In this document: in pieces, positions 33,473 to 41,700 of the stretch
How the letters are laid out: every line of letters starts with the position of its first letter
Numbering within the stretch: the first letter of the stretch is position 1
Assembly: GCA_963704025.1 (NCBI GenBank)
Contig: CAVPGP010000005.1
Span: forward strand, 248,001-312,000
DNA from: CAVPGP01 sp963704025
GTDB taxonomy: Bacteria; Actinomycetota; Thermoleophilia; Gaiellales; Gaiellaceae
Direction of reading: 5' to 3'
DNA: 64,000 bases
Position numbers and translations under genes: made by a program
Notes under the pieces: model-generated
Database searches by the model: none
What the model saw: only the letters and a program-made list of their open reading frames with translations
Told to the model about the DNA's origin: nothing

Positions 33473-34587
33473 GAGCGCTCCGCCGGTACGTCGTCGCGCA
33501 GCAGGGCTTCGCCTCGCGGCCGCGCAGCGCTGCCGGGGGCGAGGTCGAGGCGGCGATCCGCCGGCTGACGGCCGTGCAGCTCGACTCGATCTCGACCGTC
33601 GAGCGCGCCCACCGGCTGACGCTCGGGGCGAGGATCGGCGCCTATCCCGGCGACACGGTCACCAGCTTGCTCCGCACGGGCCGCATCTTCGAGTACTGGG
33701 CCCACGAGGCGTCGCTGATCCCGATCGAGCTCTATCCGCACTTCCGGCGGGTGATGGCCGGTGAGGGGCACTGGCGCTGGCACACCGAGGCCTTTCAGCA
33801 GCACGCGCAGCTCGTCGAGCCGGTGCTGCAGCGGATCCGCGACGAGGGGCCGCTCCCCTCGCGCGCCTTCGAGGGGAAGGGCCGCGGCGGCATGTGGAAC
33901 TGGAAACCGGCGAAGCTGATGCTCGAGGCGCTCTGGGACCGCGGCGACCTCGCGATCGCCGGGCGCGAAAACTTCCAGCGCCTCTACGACCTGACGGAGC
34001 GGGTGATCCCGAGGCGCTACCTCGAGGCGCCGCTGCCGACGGAGGCCGAGTCGTACCGCGGGCTCGCGGTCGAGGCGGTTCGTGCGCGCGGCGCCCTGAC
34101 GGAGGCGGCCATTCGAGAGCACTGGCGCTGGAAGGGCGGACGGGCCGTGCTGCACCACCATCTCGAGGACCTCGTCGCCGAAGGGGCCTTGCGCGAGGTG
34201 CGGGTCGACGACGACGGGCCGCCGCTGTACGTGCCGCCGGAGGCGGAGCTCGACGGCGGCGGTGCATCGCCGGTCTTCCTCTCCCCGTTCGACAACCTCG
34301 TCTGGGACCGGCCGCTCCTGCAGCGGCTGTTCGGGTTCCAGCACGTGATCGAGGTCTACAAGCGCCAGCACGAGCGGGTGTACGGCTACTACGTCCTGCC
34401 GTTGCTCTGGGGAGACCGAATCGTGGGGCGCGCCGACCTGAAGTCCGATCGCGCCGAAGGAGTCCTGCGCGTGAAGGCGTTCCACCGCGAGCCGGGCGTC
34501 CGCGCCTCGCGCGCGCTCGACGACGCGCTCGACAAGGCGCTCGCGAAGCTGCTCCGCATCGTGCGGCTGGAGCGGGTCGAGCGCTAA
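33457..34587 (+). CDS. YcaQ/AlkZ-family winged-helix DNA glycosylase-like protein, second copy
   Basis: A 376-residue paralog of the preceding gene. The catalytic-type motif Q41-L-D43 occurs in RRLTAVQLDSISTVERAHRL. Family segments FEYWAHEASLIPIELYPHFR, LSPFDNLVWDRPLLQRLFGF and YYVLPLLWGDRIVGRADLKS correspond to those of the neighbour. The GTG at 33457 has gaggaggtcga upstream and overlaps the previous stop by 16 nt. The two proteins are only moderately similar, so this is an old duplication. The pair may divide substrate range, for example crosslinks against monoadducts, which is inference. Confidence 0.88.
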   Translation: MAVPLRALRRYVVAQQGFASRPRSAAGGEVEAAIRRLTAVQLDSISTVERAHRLTLGARIGAYPGDTVTSLLRTGRIFEYWAHEASLIPIELYPHFRRVMAGEGHWRWHTEAFQQHAQLVEPVLQRIRDEGPLPSRAFEGKGRGGMWNWKPAKLMLEALWDRGDLAIAGRENFQRLYDLTERVIPRRYLEAPLPTEAESYRGLAVEAVRARGALTEAAIREHWRWKGGRAVLHHHLEDLVAEGALREVRVDDDGPPLYVPPEAELDGGGASPVFLSPFDNLVWDRPLLQRLFGFQHVIEVYKRQHERVYGYYVLPLLWGDRIVGRADLKSDRAEGVLRVKAFHREPGVRASRALDDALDKALAKLLRIVRLERVER

Positions 34588-34678
34588 CGTCGCGCCTCGC
34601 CGAAAGGGCAGGCGTTCCGCGACGCGGCGCCGTGCCCTTACGCGACGCCTCGTGTCGCGGTGCCGTTACGCTTCGCGC

Positions 34679-35830
34679 GTGGAGTTCGAGACACGCGCGA
34701 TCCACGCGGGGCAGGCGCCGGACGAGGCGACCGGATCGCTGATCGTGCCGATCTACCAGACGACGACCTACGTCCAGGAGGAGGTCGGCGTCAACAAGGG
34801 CTACGACTACTCCCGCGTCGCCAACCCGACCCGCACCGCGCTCCAGGAGGCGCTGGCCTCGCTCGAGGGCGCCGAACACGGCGTCGCGTTCTCCTCGGGG
34901 TTGGGAGCCACGACCACGTTGATGCACCTCGTCAACCCCGGCGAGAAGGTCGTCCTGATCGCCGACGTGTACGGCGGCGTCTACCGGATGACGTCGCAGA
35001 TCTACGAGCAGAAGGGCTACCGGTTCGAGTACGTGGCGGCGGACGAGTTCAACGCGAACCTCGCGGCCCACCTCGACGACCGGACCCGCATGGTCTGGGT
35101 CGAGACGCCCTCGAACCCGGTTCTGAACGTGATCGACATCCGCCGCGCGGCGGAGGCGGCGCACGCCGCCGGTGCCATCCTCGTCGTGGACAACACGTTC
35201 GCGACGCCGTACCTCCAGCAACCGATCGAGCTCGGCGCGGACATCGTCCTCCACTCCACCACCAAGTACCTCGGCGGCCACTCCGACGTGATCGGCGGCT
35301 TCGCCGCCACGAGCGACCCCTCGATCGCGGAGCGCCTGTACTTCCTCCAGAAGTCGCTGGGCGCAGTGCCGGGCCCGTTCGACTCCTGGCTCGTCCTGCG
35401 CGGGATCAAGACGCTCGCCGTGCGCATGCGCCAGCACTGCGCGAACGCGCACGCGATCGCCGGCTGGCTCGAGCGGCACCCGCTCGTCGACCAGGTCCTC
35501 TACCCCGGCCTGCCCGAGCATCCGGGCCACACGATCGCCAAGGACCAGATGCGCGACTTCGGCGGCATGATCTCGTTCCTCGTCGACAGCGAGGAGGAGG
35601 CCGTCGCGCTCGTCGCCCGGACGAAGATCTTCAAGCTCGCCGAGTCGCTCGGCGGCGTCGAGAGCCTGATCGAGCACCCGGCGCGGATGACGCATGCCTC
35701 GACGGCGGACGCGCCGTTCGCCGCACCGCGGAATCTCGTGCGCCTCTCCGTCGGGATCGAGGACGTGCACGACCTCGTGGCGGACCTCGAGCAGGCGCTC
35801 GTGCCGTCCGCCGCCGCCGCGCGCTCGTAG
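34679..35830 (+). CDS. cystathionine gamma-lyase/gamma-synthase (Cys/Met PLP enzyme)
   Basis: A 383-residue PLP-dependent enzyme of the Cys/Met metabolism family. The PLP lysine is K196 in LHSTTKYLGGHSDVIGG. Other signatures are AIHAGQAPDEATGSLIVPIY, GYDYSRVANPTRTALQ, SSGLGATTTLMHLVNPGEKV and ESLGGVESLIEHPARMTH. Gamma-lyase and gamma-synthase cannot be separated by these motifs. The nearby cystathionine beta-synthase makes the lyase, which releases cysteine in reverse transsulfuration, the likelier role. The GTG at 34679 is preferred; an upstream ATG at 34652 is also open. A separate promoter probably lies in the 91-bp gap before it. Confidence 0.93.
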   Translation: MEFETRAIHAGQAPDEATGSLIVPIYQTTTYVQEEVGVNKGYDYSRVANPTRTALQEALASLEGAEHGVAFSSGLGATTTLMHLVNPGEKVVLIADVYGGVYRMTSQIYEQKGYRFEYVAADEFNANLAAHLDDRTRMVWVETPSNPVLNVIDIRRAAEAAHAAGAILVVDNTFATPYLQQPIELGADIVLHSTTKYLGGHSDVIGGFAATSDPSIAERLYFLQKSLGAVPGPFDSWLVLRGIKTLAVRMRQHCANAHAIAGWLERHPLVDQVLYPGLPEHPGHTIAKDQMRDFGGMISFLVDSEEEAVALVARTKIFKLAESLGGVESLIEHPARMTHASTADAPFAAPRNLVRLSVGIEDVHDLVADLEQALVPSAAAARS

Positions 35831-35844
35831 AGAATCGGGCGCGC

Positions 35845-36687
35845 ATGTCCGATCCGATCGACCTCAGGCACCTGGGAATGGAGCGTGCCGTAGGGACGTA
35901 CGTCGTCGAGACCTCCGACGGCCTCGCCCTCTTCGACTGCGGACCTGCCTCGACGTTCGATGCGCTCCGGGAGGGCCTGCGCGGGCGCGGGCTGGAGCTG
36001 AGAGACATCCGGCACCTCCTCCTCTCGCACATCCACCTGGATCACGCGGGTGCCGCCGGCACGATCGTCCGCGATCACCCCACGCTGCAGGTGCACGTCT
36101 CCCCGGTCGGCGCGCCGCACCTCGTCGACCCGTCCCGGCTGGAGGCCTCGGCGCGCCGACTCTACGGCGACCTCTTCGACGAGCTCTGGGGCGAGCTGGC
36201 GCCGGTGCCCGAGACGAACGTGCGCGTTGTCGGCGAGCGCGTGCACGGACTCGACTGCTTCCCGACCGTCGGGCACGCGAAGCATCACGTCTCGTACCTC
36301 CACGAGGACGGCACGCTGTACGCGGGCGACGCCGCCGGGGTGCGGATCGTGCCGGGGCGGTTCGTCTCGCCCGTCTCCCCGCCCCCCGAGTTCGACCCGG
36401 AGGGCTGGCACCGCTCGATCGACGAGATGGAGCGGCGCGCGCCGGACCGGCTCGCGCTCATCCACTTCGGGGTCGTCGAGGACGTGCAGGGGCATCTCGC
36501 GACCCTGCGCGAGCAGCTCGACCGCTGGACCGAGCGGGTCGGGTCCGGCATGACGCTCGACGAGTTCACGGACGCTGCGCTCGCCGACGCCGGCGACGAG
36601 GCGGAGCAGATCGGCCGCGCGGCACCGTTCTGGCAGAGCTACCAGGGGATCGAGCGCTACTGGCGCAAGCGGCGCGAAGCGGCGTGA
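35845..36687 (+). CDS. metallo-beta-lactamase fold hydrolase
   Basis: A 280-residue protein with the metallo-beta-lactamase fold. The zinc motif is H62-I-H64-L-D66-H67 in LLLSHIHLDHAGAAGTIV. A later histidine lies in FPTVGHAKHHVSYL, an aspartate in LYAGDAAGVRIVPG, and a final histidine in ALIHFGVVEDVQGHL. These complete a two-metal site. Family roles range from glyoxalase II to persulfide dioxygenase. The position 14 nt after cystathionine gamma-lyase/synthase makes a sulfur-related role conceivable, but that is inference. Confidence 0.9.
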   Translation: MSDPIDLRHLGMERAVGTYVVETSDGLALFDCGPASTFDALREGLRGRGLELRDIRHLLLSHIHLDHAGAAGTIVRDHPTLQVHVSPVGAPHLVDPSRLEASARRLYGDLFDELWGELAPVPETNVRVVGERVHGLDCFPTVGHAKHHVSYLHEDGTLYAGDAAGVRIVPGRFVSPVSPPPEFDPEGWHRSIDEMERRAPDRLALIHFGVVEDVQGHLATLREQLDRWTERVGSGMTLDEFTDAALADAGDEAEQIGRAAPFWQSYQGIERYWRKRREAA

Positions 36688-36836
36688 GCGAGCTGGAGCG
36701 GATCGAGGCCGACGCCCTGCTCGGAGCGTCCGTCCTCATCTGGAGGTCAGCGCTCTGGGCATCTGGAGCGTCAGCGCTCTGGGCTGCTGGCGCGCGACGT
36801 CCGCACGATCACGAGGCGCGACGCCCAGAGGCTTGA
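36684..36836 (+). pseudogene. short ORF, probable truncated gene start
   Basis: A GTG at 36684 overlaps the previous stop (GTGA) and opens a 50-residue frame starting SELERIEADALLGASV, which looks like a genuine N-terminus. It then becomes Trp/Ala/Ser-rich repeats coded by a 23-bp duplication, and ends at a TGA supplied by the left arm of the hairpin element at 36827. The most economical reading is a gene cut off by repeat expansion and element insertion. The family of the lost gene is unknown. Confidence 0.35.
36737..36783. repeat. 23/24-bp imperfect tandem duplication
   Basis: catctggaggtcagcgctct followed by ggg at 36737-36759 is repeated at 36760-36783 with one inserted base (gagcgtc for gaggtc). 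It lies in the short truncated frame just before the hairpin element. Confidence 0.85.
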
Positions 36837-36873
36837 TGTGAAACTGGGTGCCGGAGTTTCACATCAAGCCTCT
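36827..36873. repeat. inverted-repeat hairpin element, copy 2
   Basis: A perfect 19-bp stem, agaggcttgatgtgaaact at 36827-36845 and its complement at 36855-36873, encloses the 9-nt loop gggtgccgg. The arms match the ends of the 169-bp element at 29467. Here the left arm supplies a TGA to the short rightward frame and the bases at the right edge supply the TAG of the leftward glycosyltransferase. It is also a plausible bidirectional terminator. Confidence 0.9.
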
Positions 36874-37906
36874 AGCGAGGAGGCTGCTCGATCGCCGTGC
36901 GATAGGCCTCGAGGTAGTCCCCGACCATCCGCTCGGGCGAGAAGCGCTCCTCGGCGATCCGCCGCAGCTCGAGCGGATCGAGCTCGTCCGCGTCCTCCAG
37001 CGCTGCCGGCATGCTCCGCCAGCTGTCGACGATGATCCCGCTCCGTCCGTGCTCGATCACCTCCGGCACCGCGCCCCAGCGCGTCGCGATCACCGGCGTG
37101 CCGCAGGCCATGGACTCGATCATCACCAGGCCGAACGGCTCCTCCCATTCGATGGGGAAAAGCGTCGCGCGTGCGTGCTGGAGCAGTTCGACCTTCTCGC
37201 CGTGGGTCACCTCCCCGAGGTACTCGATCTCCGCGGAGAGGTGCGGCCGCACGAACTCCTCGAAATACGCATGCTCGTTCGGCTCACGCATCTTGCCCGC
37301 GATCTTCAGCGGCAGCCCGGTCTCCATGGCGACGGCGACCGCGCGGTGGCAGCCCTTGTCGGGGCTCAGGCGGCCCAGGAAGAGCAGGTACTCGCCCTTG
37401 TCCGGCCGGAACGGATAGACGGAGAAGTCCAGGGCGTTCGGGCAGTTGCCGATCCAGTTCAGGTCGGGGAGCGGCTTGCGCTGGTTCAGGGAGATCGAGA
37501 TCAGCCCGACACGCGGCGAGATCTCCGAGAGCTGCCGGTACGCGATGCCCGGCTCCCCGTCGAGCGGTCCGTGCACGGTGTGCACGAGCGGCGTCCGCAG
37601 CGCGCCGCCGATTCCCGCCGCCAAGAGGCCGGAGTGGTCGTTGATCAGGTCGAACTCGTCCTGGCGCTCGTAGCAGTGGAGCGTGTGCCGGAGGTCCGGC
37701 CACGTGCGGCCGATCAGCTCACTCGGCGCGACCGGGTAGACGGCTTCCAGCCTCGCCCGGGTGCGCGAGTCGCCGGAGGCGACGAGCGTCACCTCGTGCC
37801 CCGCGTCGACGAGACCCTCGGCGAGCAGCCAGACCACCCATTCGATCCCCCCGTAGCCCGTCGGCGGCACCGGGAACCAGACCGGAGAGAGGATCGCGAC
37901 CTTCAC
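36872..37906 (-). CDS. GT4-family glycosyltransferase
   Basis: A 344-residue retaining glycosyltransferase with two Rossmann-like domains (GT-B). The N-terminal domain begins KVAILSPVWFPVPPTGYGGI with the family GG loop, and the hinge carries YLLFLGRLSPDKGCHRAVAV. The donor-binding EX7E motif appears as EWEEPFGLVMIESMACGTPV. The GTG at 37904-37906 overlaps the stop of the upstream glucosidase gene (GTGA). The pairing with an amylo-alpha-1,6-glucosidase suggests a role in storage or envelope glucan metabolism. Donor and acceptor are unknown. Its TAG stop lies at the edge of the inverted-repeat element. Confidence 0.9.
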   Translation of the reverse strand: MKVAILSPVWFPVPPTGYGGIEWVVWLLAEGLVDAGHEVTLVASGDSRTRARLEAVYPVAPSELIGRTWPDLRHTLHCYERQDEFDLINDHSGLLAAGIGGALRTPLVHTVHGPLDGEPGIAYRQLSEISPRVGLISISLNQRKPLPDLNWIGNCPNALDFSVYPFRPDKGEYLLFLGRLSPDKGCHRAVAVAMETGLPLKIAGKMREPNEHAYFEEFVRPHLSAEIEYLGEVTHGEKVELLQHARATLFPIEWEEPFGLVMIESMACGTPVIATRWGAVPEVIEHGRSGIIVDSWRSMPAALEDADELDPLELRRIAEERFSPERMVGDYLEAYRTAIEQPPR

Positions 37907-39960
37907 ACTTCCTCCACGCGCACGCGGCCTTCGTCCAGCCGCACGTCCCAGAGCCGGGAGAAGGCGCGGATCCCGGAGAGCCGGATCTGGCCGGCCCAGG
38001 AGGGCAGCTCGAGCGGGGCGACCGTCTCGAGCAGCTGCCGCGGCCGATCTGGCTGGATCCCCAGCAGCAGCTGGAGGAGGAGGACCGGCGTCCCGGCGGC
38101 CCAGGCCTGCGGCCGCGCGGCAGTCGGGTAGGCGATCGGGAACGGCGTCTCGGATCGGGGCAGCCCAGCGAACACCTCGGGCAGCTGGTAGTCGAAATGG
38201 CCCGCGGCATCGAGCATCCGGCGGACGATCCGCTGGCACTCCGTCCAGCGCCCGTAGCGTGCGAGCCCCCACGCGACGAGCGAGTTGTCGTGGGGCCAGA
38301 CCGTGCCGTTGTGATAGCTGAGCGGGTTGTACGCGGCGTCGCCGCTCGACATCGTCCGCACCCCCCAGCCCGACCAGAGCTCCTCCCCCATCAGCCGGTC
38401 GACCACCGCCTCCACGCGCTGGGGCGGGACGATGCCCGTCCAGAGCAAGTGACCCATATTCGAGCAGAGCGAGTCGATCCGCGCCTTGTCCCGGTCGAGC
38501 CCGAGCGCGTAGAAGCCGCCCCGGTCCTCCACCCAGAACGCCTCGTCGAAGCGGTGCTTCAGCTCGGCGGCCTCGCGCTCGAGCCGTTCCGCGAGCTCGC
38601 GGTCGCGCCACACCTCCCGCGCGACCACCGACAGCCGGCGCTTGGCGTCGTAGACGTAGCCCTGCACCTCCGCGGGCGCGATCGGCGACTGCGCGATGCG
38701 CCCGTCACGGAAGCGCTGCGAGTCGCCCGAGTCCTTCCACGACTGCACCTCGAGACCGTGCGGCGCCCGCCGCTGGAACTCCACGAAGCCGTCGCCGTCG
38801 AGGTCGCCGTACTGGTCGATCCACCGCAGCGCCTTCATCGCGGGGCCTCGCAGCCCGCGCACCAGCTCCGCGTCGTCCGTCCAGTTCCAGACCTCGGAGA
38901 GCAGGATTAGGTAGAGCGGCGTCGCGTCGACGGTTCCGTAGTAGAGGTGGAACCAGTTGGCCGCCGCCTTGCCGTGACGAACCTCGTGGACGATCTTGCC
39001 CGGCTCGGCGTCCATCGCCGGGTCGTCCTCCTGCGCCTGCAGCTCCGCCAGGACGGTGAGCGCGTTCCGGGCGAGCTCGGGGCCGAAGAGCAGCGTCTGC
39101 AGACAGGTGATCAGCGTGTCGCGGCCGAAGACGGTCATGAACCACGGCATCCCCGCGGCGGGGAGCATCCCGACGTCCGCGACGCCGCGCATGCGCAGCG
39201 AGGCGAGGTCGGAGACGGAGTGGTCGAACGCACGGCCGAGCCCGTCCCAGCTCGTTCGAATCTGCGGCACGCGCAGCTGCCAGGCGGCGAGCGCGTCGCG
39301 AACGCGGGCGAGCTCCTCGCCGAACCGGCGCGACGCGACCGCGTGATGAAGCACCTCGTCGTCCTGCGTGGCGAAGATGTCGACCGAGAGATCCCACGCC
39401 TCTCGCGGCGCGAGCTCCACACGCCAGGTGACGGTCCTGCCGGCGGTCGCGCCCGGCCGCGAGAGGACGATCTGGGTGCGCGCGGGTATCTCGCTCGCAT
39501 CCTCGAGCACGCACGAGGCGCCGTTCCAGCGGTTCTCGACGGGATCCGGCAGCGGCTTCGCTCGCAGCGGGTCGCCGAGCGCGAAGTCATGGTCCTTGAC
39601 GGCGAAGATGTCCGCGAAGTCGGACGCCACCTCCAGGCCGAGGTCGAACGAGACCGGGCTCATCGACTCGTTCCGGATCGCGATCCGGTCCTGCATCCCG
39701 TCGCCGACGAAGCGCATGCGGACGATCGAGAGGCAGTCCTGCGGCAGGTCGCCTGCGAGCGGGTTCCGGAGGTAGAACGCCGCGCTGAAGTACTCGACCT
39801 TGCCGGAGGAGAGGAGCAACGGCCGCGTGCCGTTGATCGTCAGCCGGAAGACCGACAGGTGGCGGGTGTCCTCGGCGAAGAACCCGTCCGTCTCGCCGTG
39901 GACGTCGCCGCGGTCGTCGCAGATGCAGAACGTCGAGCCCTCGAGGATGGTGAGCGTCAC
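37903..39960 (-). CDS. amylo-alpha-1,6-glucosidase-like glycogen debranching protein
   Basis: A 685-residue protein with an N-terminal beta-sandwich domain (LTILEGSTFCICDDRGDVHG, about residues 1-230) and an (alpha/alpha)6 catalytic barrel. The barrel contains GMPWFMTVFGRDTLITCLQT, DLDGDGFVEFQRRAPHGLEV and QSWKDSGDSQRF. It also has AEVQGYVYDAKRRLSVVARE and YHNGTVWPHDNSLVAWGLAR. These are features of the bacterial glycogen debranching/MGH-type family that trims alpha-1,6 branches or related glucosides. A paralog with the same layout lies at 60756. Start is GTG 39958-39960, 7 nt after the upstream SDR gene, so it is likely in one operon. Confidence 0.9.
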   Translation of the reverse strand: MTLTILEGSTFCICDDRGDVHGETDGFFAEDTRHLSVFRLTINGTRPLLLSSGKVEYFSAAFYLRNPLAGDLPQDCLSIVRMRFVGDGMQDRIAIRNESMSPVSFDLGLEVASDFADIFAVKDHDFALGDPLRAKPLPDPVENRWNGASCVLEDASEIPARTQIVLSRPGATAGRTVTWRVELAPREAWDLSVDIFATQDDEVLHHAVASRRFGEELARVRDALAAWQLRVPQIRTSWDGLGRAFDHSVSDLASLRMRGVADVGMLPAAGMPWFMTVFGRDTLITCLQTLLFGPELARNALTVLAELQAQEDDPAMDAEPGKIVHEVRHGKAAANWFHLYYGTVDATPLYLILLSEVWNWTDDAELVRGLRGPAMKALRWIDQYGDLDGDGFVEFQRRAPHGLEVQSWKDSGDSQRFRDGRIAQSPIAPAEVQGYVYDAKRRLSVVAREVWRDRELAERLEREAAELKHRFDEAFWVEDRGGFYALGLDRDKARIDSLCSNMGHLLWTGIVPPQRVEAVVDRLMGEELWSGWGVRTMSSGDAAYNPLSYHNGTVWPHDNSLVAWGLARYGRWTECQRIVRRMLDAAGHFDYQLPEVFAGLPRSETPFPIAYPTAARPQAWAAGTPVLLLQLLLGIQPDRPRQLLETVAPLELPSWAGQIRLSGIRAFSRLWDVRLDEGRVRVEEV

Positions 39961-39967
39961 GTAGGGC

Positions 39968-40702
39968 TCATGTCCTCAGGATGTTGCCGCCGCTGGTCTG
40001 CGCCAGCGCCATCAGCACGATCTCGTCGATGTTCACGGCCGGCCGCCGCGTGACCGCGAAGAGGATGCACTCCGCCACGTCGTCCGCGTTCAGCGGCCCG
40101 CCGAGGGCGACACCCGAGTAGACCGCGCCCGATTTCTCCTCGTCGCCCTTGAAGCGCACCTTAGAGAAGTCGGTCTCGACAAGCCCGGGCGCGATGTTCG
40201 TGACCCGGATCGGGCGGCCGTGCAGGTCGTCGCGGAGCGCGCGCGTGTAGCCGTGGACGGCGAACTTCGACGCCACGTAGCCGGAGCCGCTCGGATAGGA
40301 CCAGATGCCCGCGACGGAGCCGAGGTTGACGATCGAGCCCCAGTCGAGGATGTGCGGCAGGCAGAGCCGCGTCATCCGCATCAGGCCGAGGACGTTCGTC
40401 TCGATCATCGTCCGCTCGTCGTCCTCGTCGGCGTCCCACACCGGGTCGCGCCCGAGCGCAAGGCCGGCGTTGTTGACCAGGATGTCGATCCCTCCGAGCT
40501 CTGCGACCGCCTGCTCGACGAAGCGGCAGCAGCTCTCCGGGTCGGTGACGTCGAGCTCGAGCCTGACCTCCGTCTGCAGCCGGTCGACGCGCCGTGCGCC
40601 GCCCACGACCCGCGCCCCGGCCTCCGCCAGCATCCGCGCAGTGGCAGCGCCGATCCCGCTCGACGCGCCGGTGACGACCGCGGTCTTCCCGTCTAATGCC
40701 AA
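39968..40702 (-). CDS. short-chain dehydrogenase/reductase
   Basis: A 244-residue classical SDR. The cofactor loop is VVTGASSGIGAATARMLAEA (TGxxxGxG), the NNAG motif is DILVNNAGLALGRD, and the catalytic Ser is in SIVNLGSVAGIW. The catalytic YxxxK is SGYVASKFAVHGY, followed by APGLVETDF. It resembles YdfG-like serine/3-hydroxy acid dehydrogenases, but the substrate is unknown. The start is TTG 40700-40702, placed inside the last codons of the upstream CDF gene (10-nt overlap). No better in-frame start is visible. It leads into the debranching-glucosidase and glycosyltransferase genes. Confidence 0.92.
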   Translation of the reverse strand: MALDGKTAVVTGASSGIGAATARMLAEAGARVVGGARRVDRLQTEVRLELDVTDPESCCRFVEQAVAELGGIDILVNNAGLALGRDPVWDADEDDERTMIETNVLGLMRMTRLCLPHILDWGSIVNLGSVAGIWSYPSGSGYVASKFAVHGYTRALRDDLHGRPIRVTNIAPGLVETDFSKVRFKGDEEKSGAVYSGVALGGPLNADDVAECILFAVTRRPAVNIDEIVLMALAQTSGGNILRT

Positions 40703-41625
40703 GAGCGGAGCTTAACGAGGCCCGTTTGCGGTGCGTGGTCGCACTGCAAGGTCGTGTGCCGAAGGCCGAAACGCTCCTCCAGCAGCTGCTCCAGCTCCAG
40801 CCGGATGCGGTGGCAGTCGGTATCGCGGGCGCACGTCACGTGCGCGGAGAGCGCCGGCGTGCGGTCGTCGAGGGACCAGACGTGGAGGTCGTGCGCCTCG
40901 GTGACGCCGGGGTGCGCCGCGATCGCGCGACCGACCTCCGTGGGGTCGATCCCGGCGGGCGACACGTCGAGGAAGATGCGCCCGCTCTCACGGAGCAGCT
41001 GCCACGCCGACCAGAAGACGAGCGCGGCGACGAAGAGGCTCGCGATCGGATCGAAGCGGTCGTACCCCGTCAGCAGGATCAGGAGCCCCGCCAGCGCGGT
41101 GCCGGCGAAGGCGGCGAGGTCGGTCGCGAGGTGGAGGAACGCGCCGCGCACGTTCAGGCTCTCGCGACTGCTGCGGGCGAGGACGGACGTCGCGGCCAGG
41201 TTGACCGCCACACCGCCGAGCGCGACCACGAGCACGATCCCGCCGCGGACGACGTCGGGGTCGATCAGCCGCCGCACGGCTTCGAAGACGATCCAGGCGC
41301 CGACGACCGCGAGCGTCAGCCCGTTCACCTGCGCGGCGAGCACCCCGACGCGGCCGAAGCCGTACGTCCAGCGCCCCGAGGGAGGACGCTGCGCGACCGA
41401 GGAGGCGCCGAGCGCGAGACCCAGCGCGGCCGCGTCGGTGAGCATGTGCCCCGCGTCGGCGAGCAGCGCGAGCGAGCCCGCGACGATCCCGAAGACGACC
41501 TCGGCGGCGAGCAGGCTCAGGATGAGCAGGAGCGCGATCGTCAGCGCGCGCCGGTCGGCTCCGGCGTGCCCGTGATCATGGGCGTGATCGTGCCCGTGAA
41601 CGTGGTGCTCGTGCGCGCTGGCCAT
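40693..41625 (-). CDS. cation diffusion facilitator (zinc/cobalt efflux) transporter
   Basis: A 310-residue CDF transporter with six membrane helices. The N-terminus is a His-rich metal-binding stretch (HEHHVHGHDHAHDHGHAG). The transport site motifs are LLADAGHMLTDAAALGLA in helix 2 and FLHLATDLAAFAGTALAG in helix 5, giving the HxxxD pairs that bind Zn, Co or Cd. A cytoplasmic domain follows (LHVWSLDDRTPALSAHVTCA). Such proteins exchange metal for protons. The ATG at 41623-41625 is 75 bp from the divergent DUF4129 gene, so that short region holds both promoters. Confidence 0.95.
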   Translation of the reverse strand: MASAHEHHVHGHDHAHDHGHAGADRRALTIALLLILSLLAAEVVFGIVAGSLALLADAGHMLTDAAALGLALGASSVAQRPPSGRWTYGFGRVGVLAAQVNGLTLAVVGAWIVFEAVRRLIDPDVVRGGIVLVVALGGVAVNLAATSVLARSSRESLNVRGAFLHLATDLAAFAGTALAGLLILLTGYDRFDPIASLFVAALVFWSAWQLLRESGRIFLDVSPAGIDPTEVGRAIAAHPGVTEAHDLHVWSLDDRTPALSAHVTCARDTDCHRIRLELEQLLEERFGLRHTTLQCDHAPQTGLVKLRSWH

Positions 41626-41700
41626 GGTTCCAGGGTATGTCAGTAGGGTGCGTCGCGTGCGCGACCAACCGGCGACCGCCGCCGCTCGTCTCAGCCTCTG

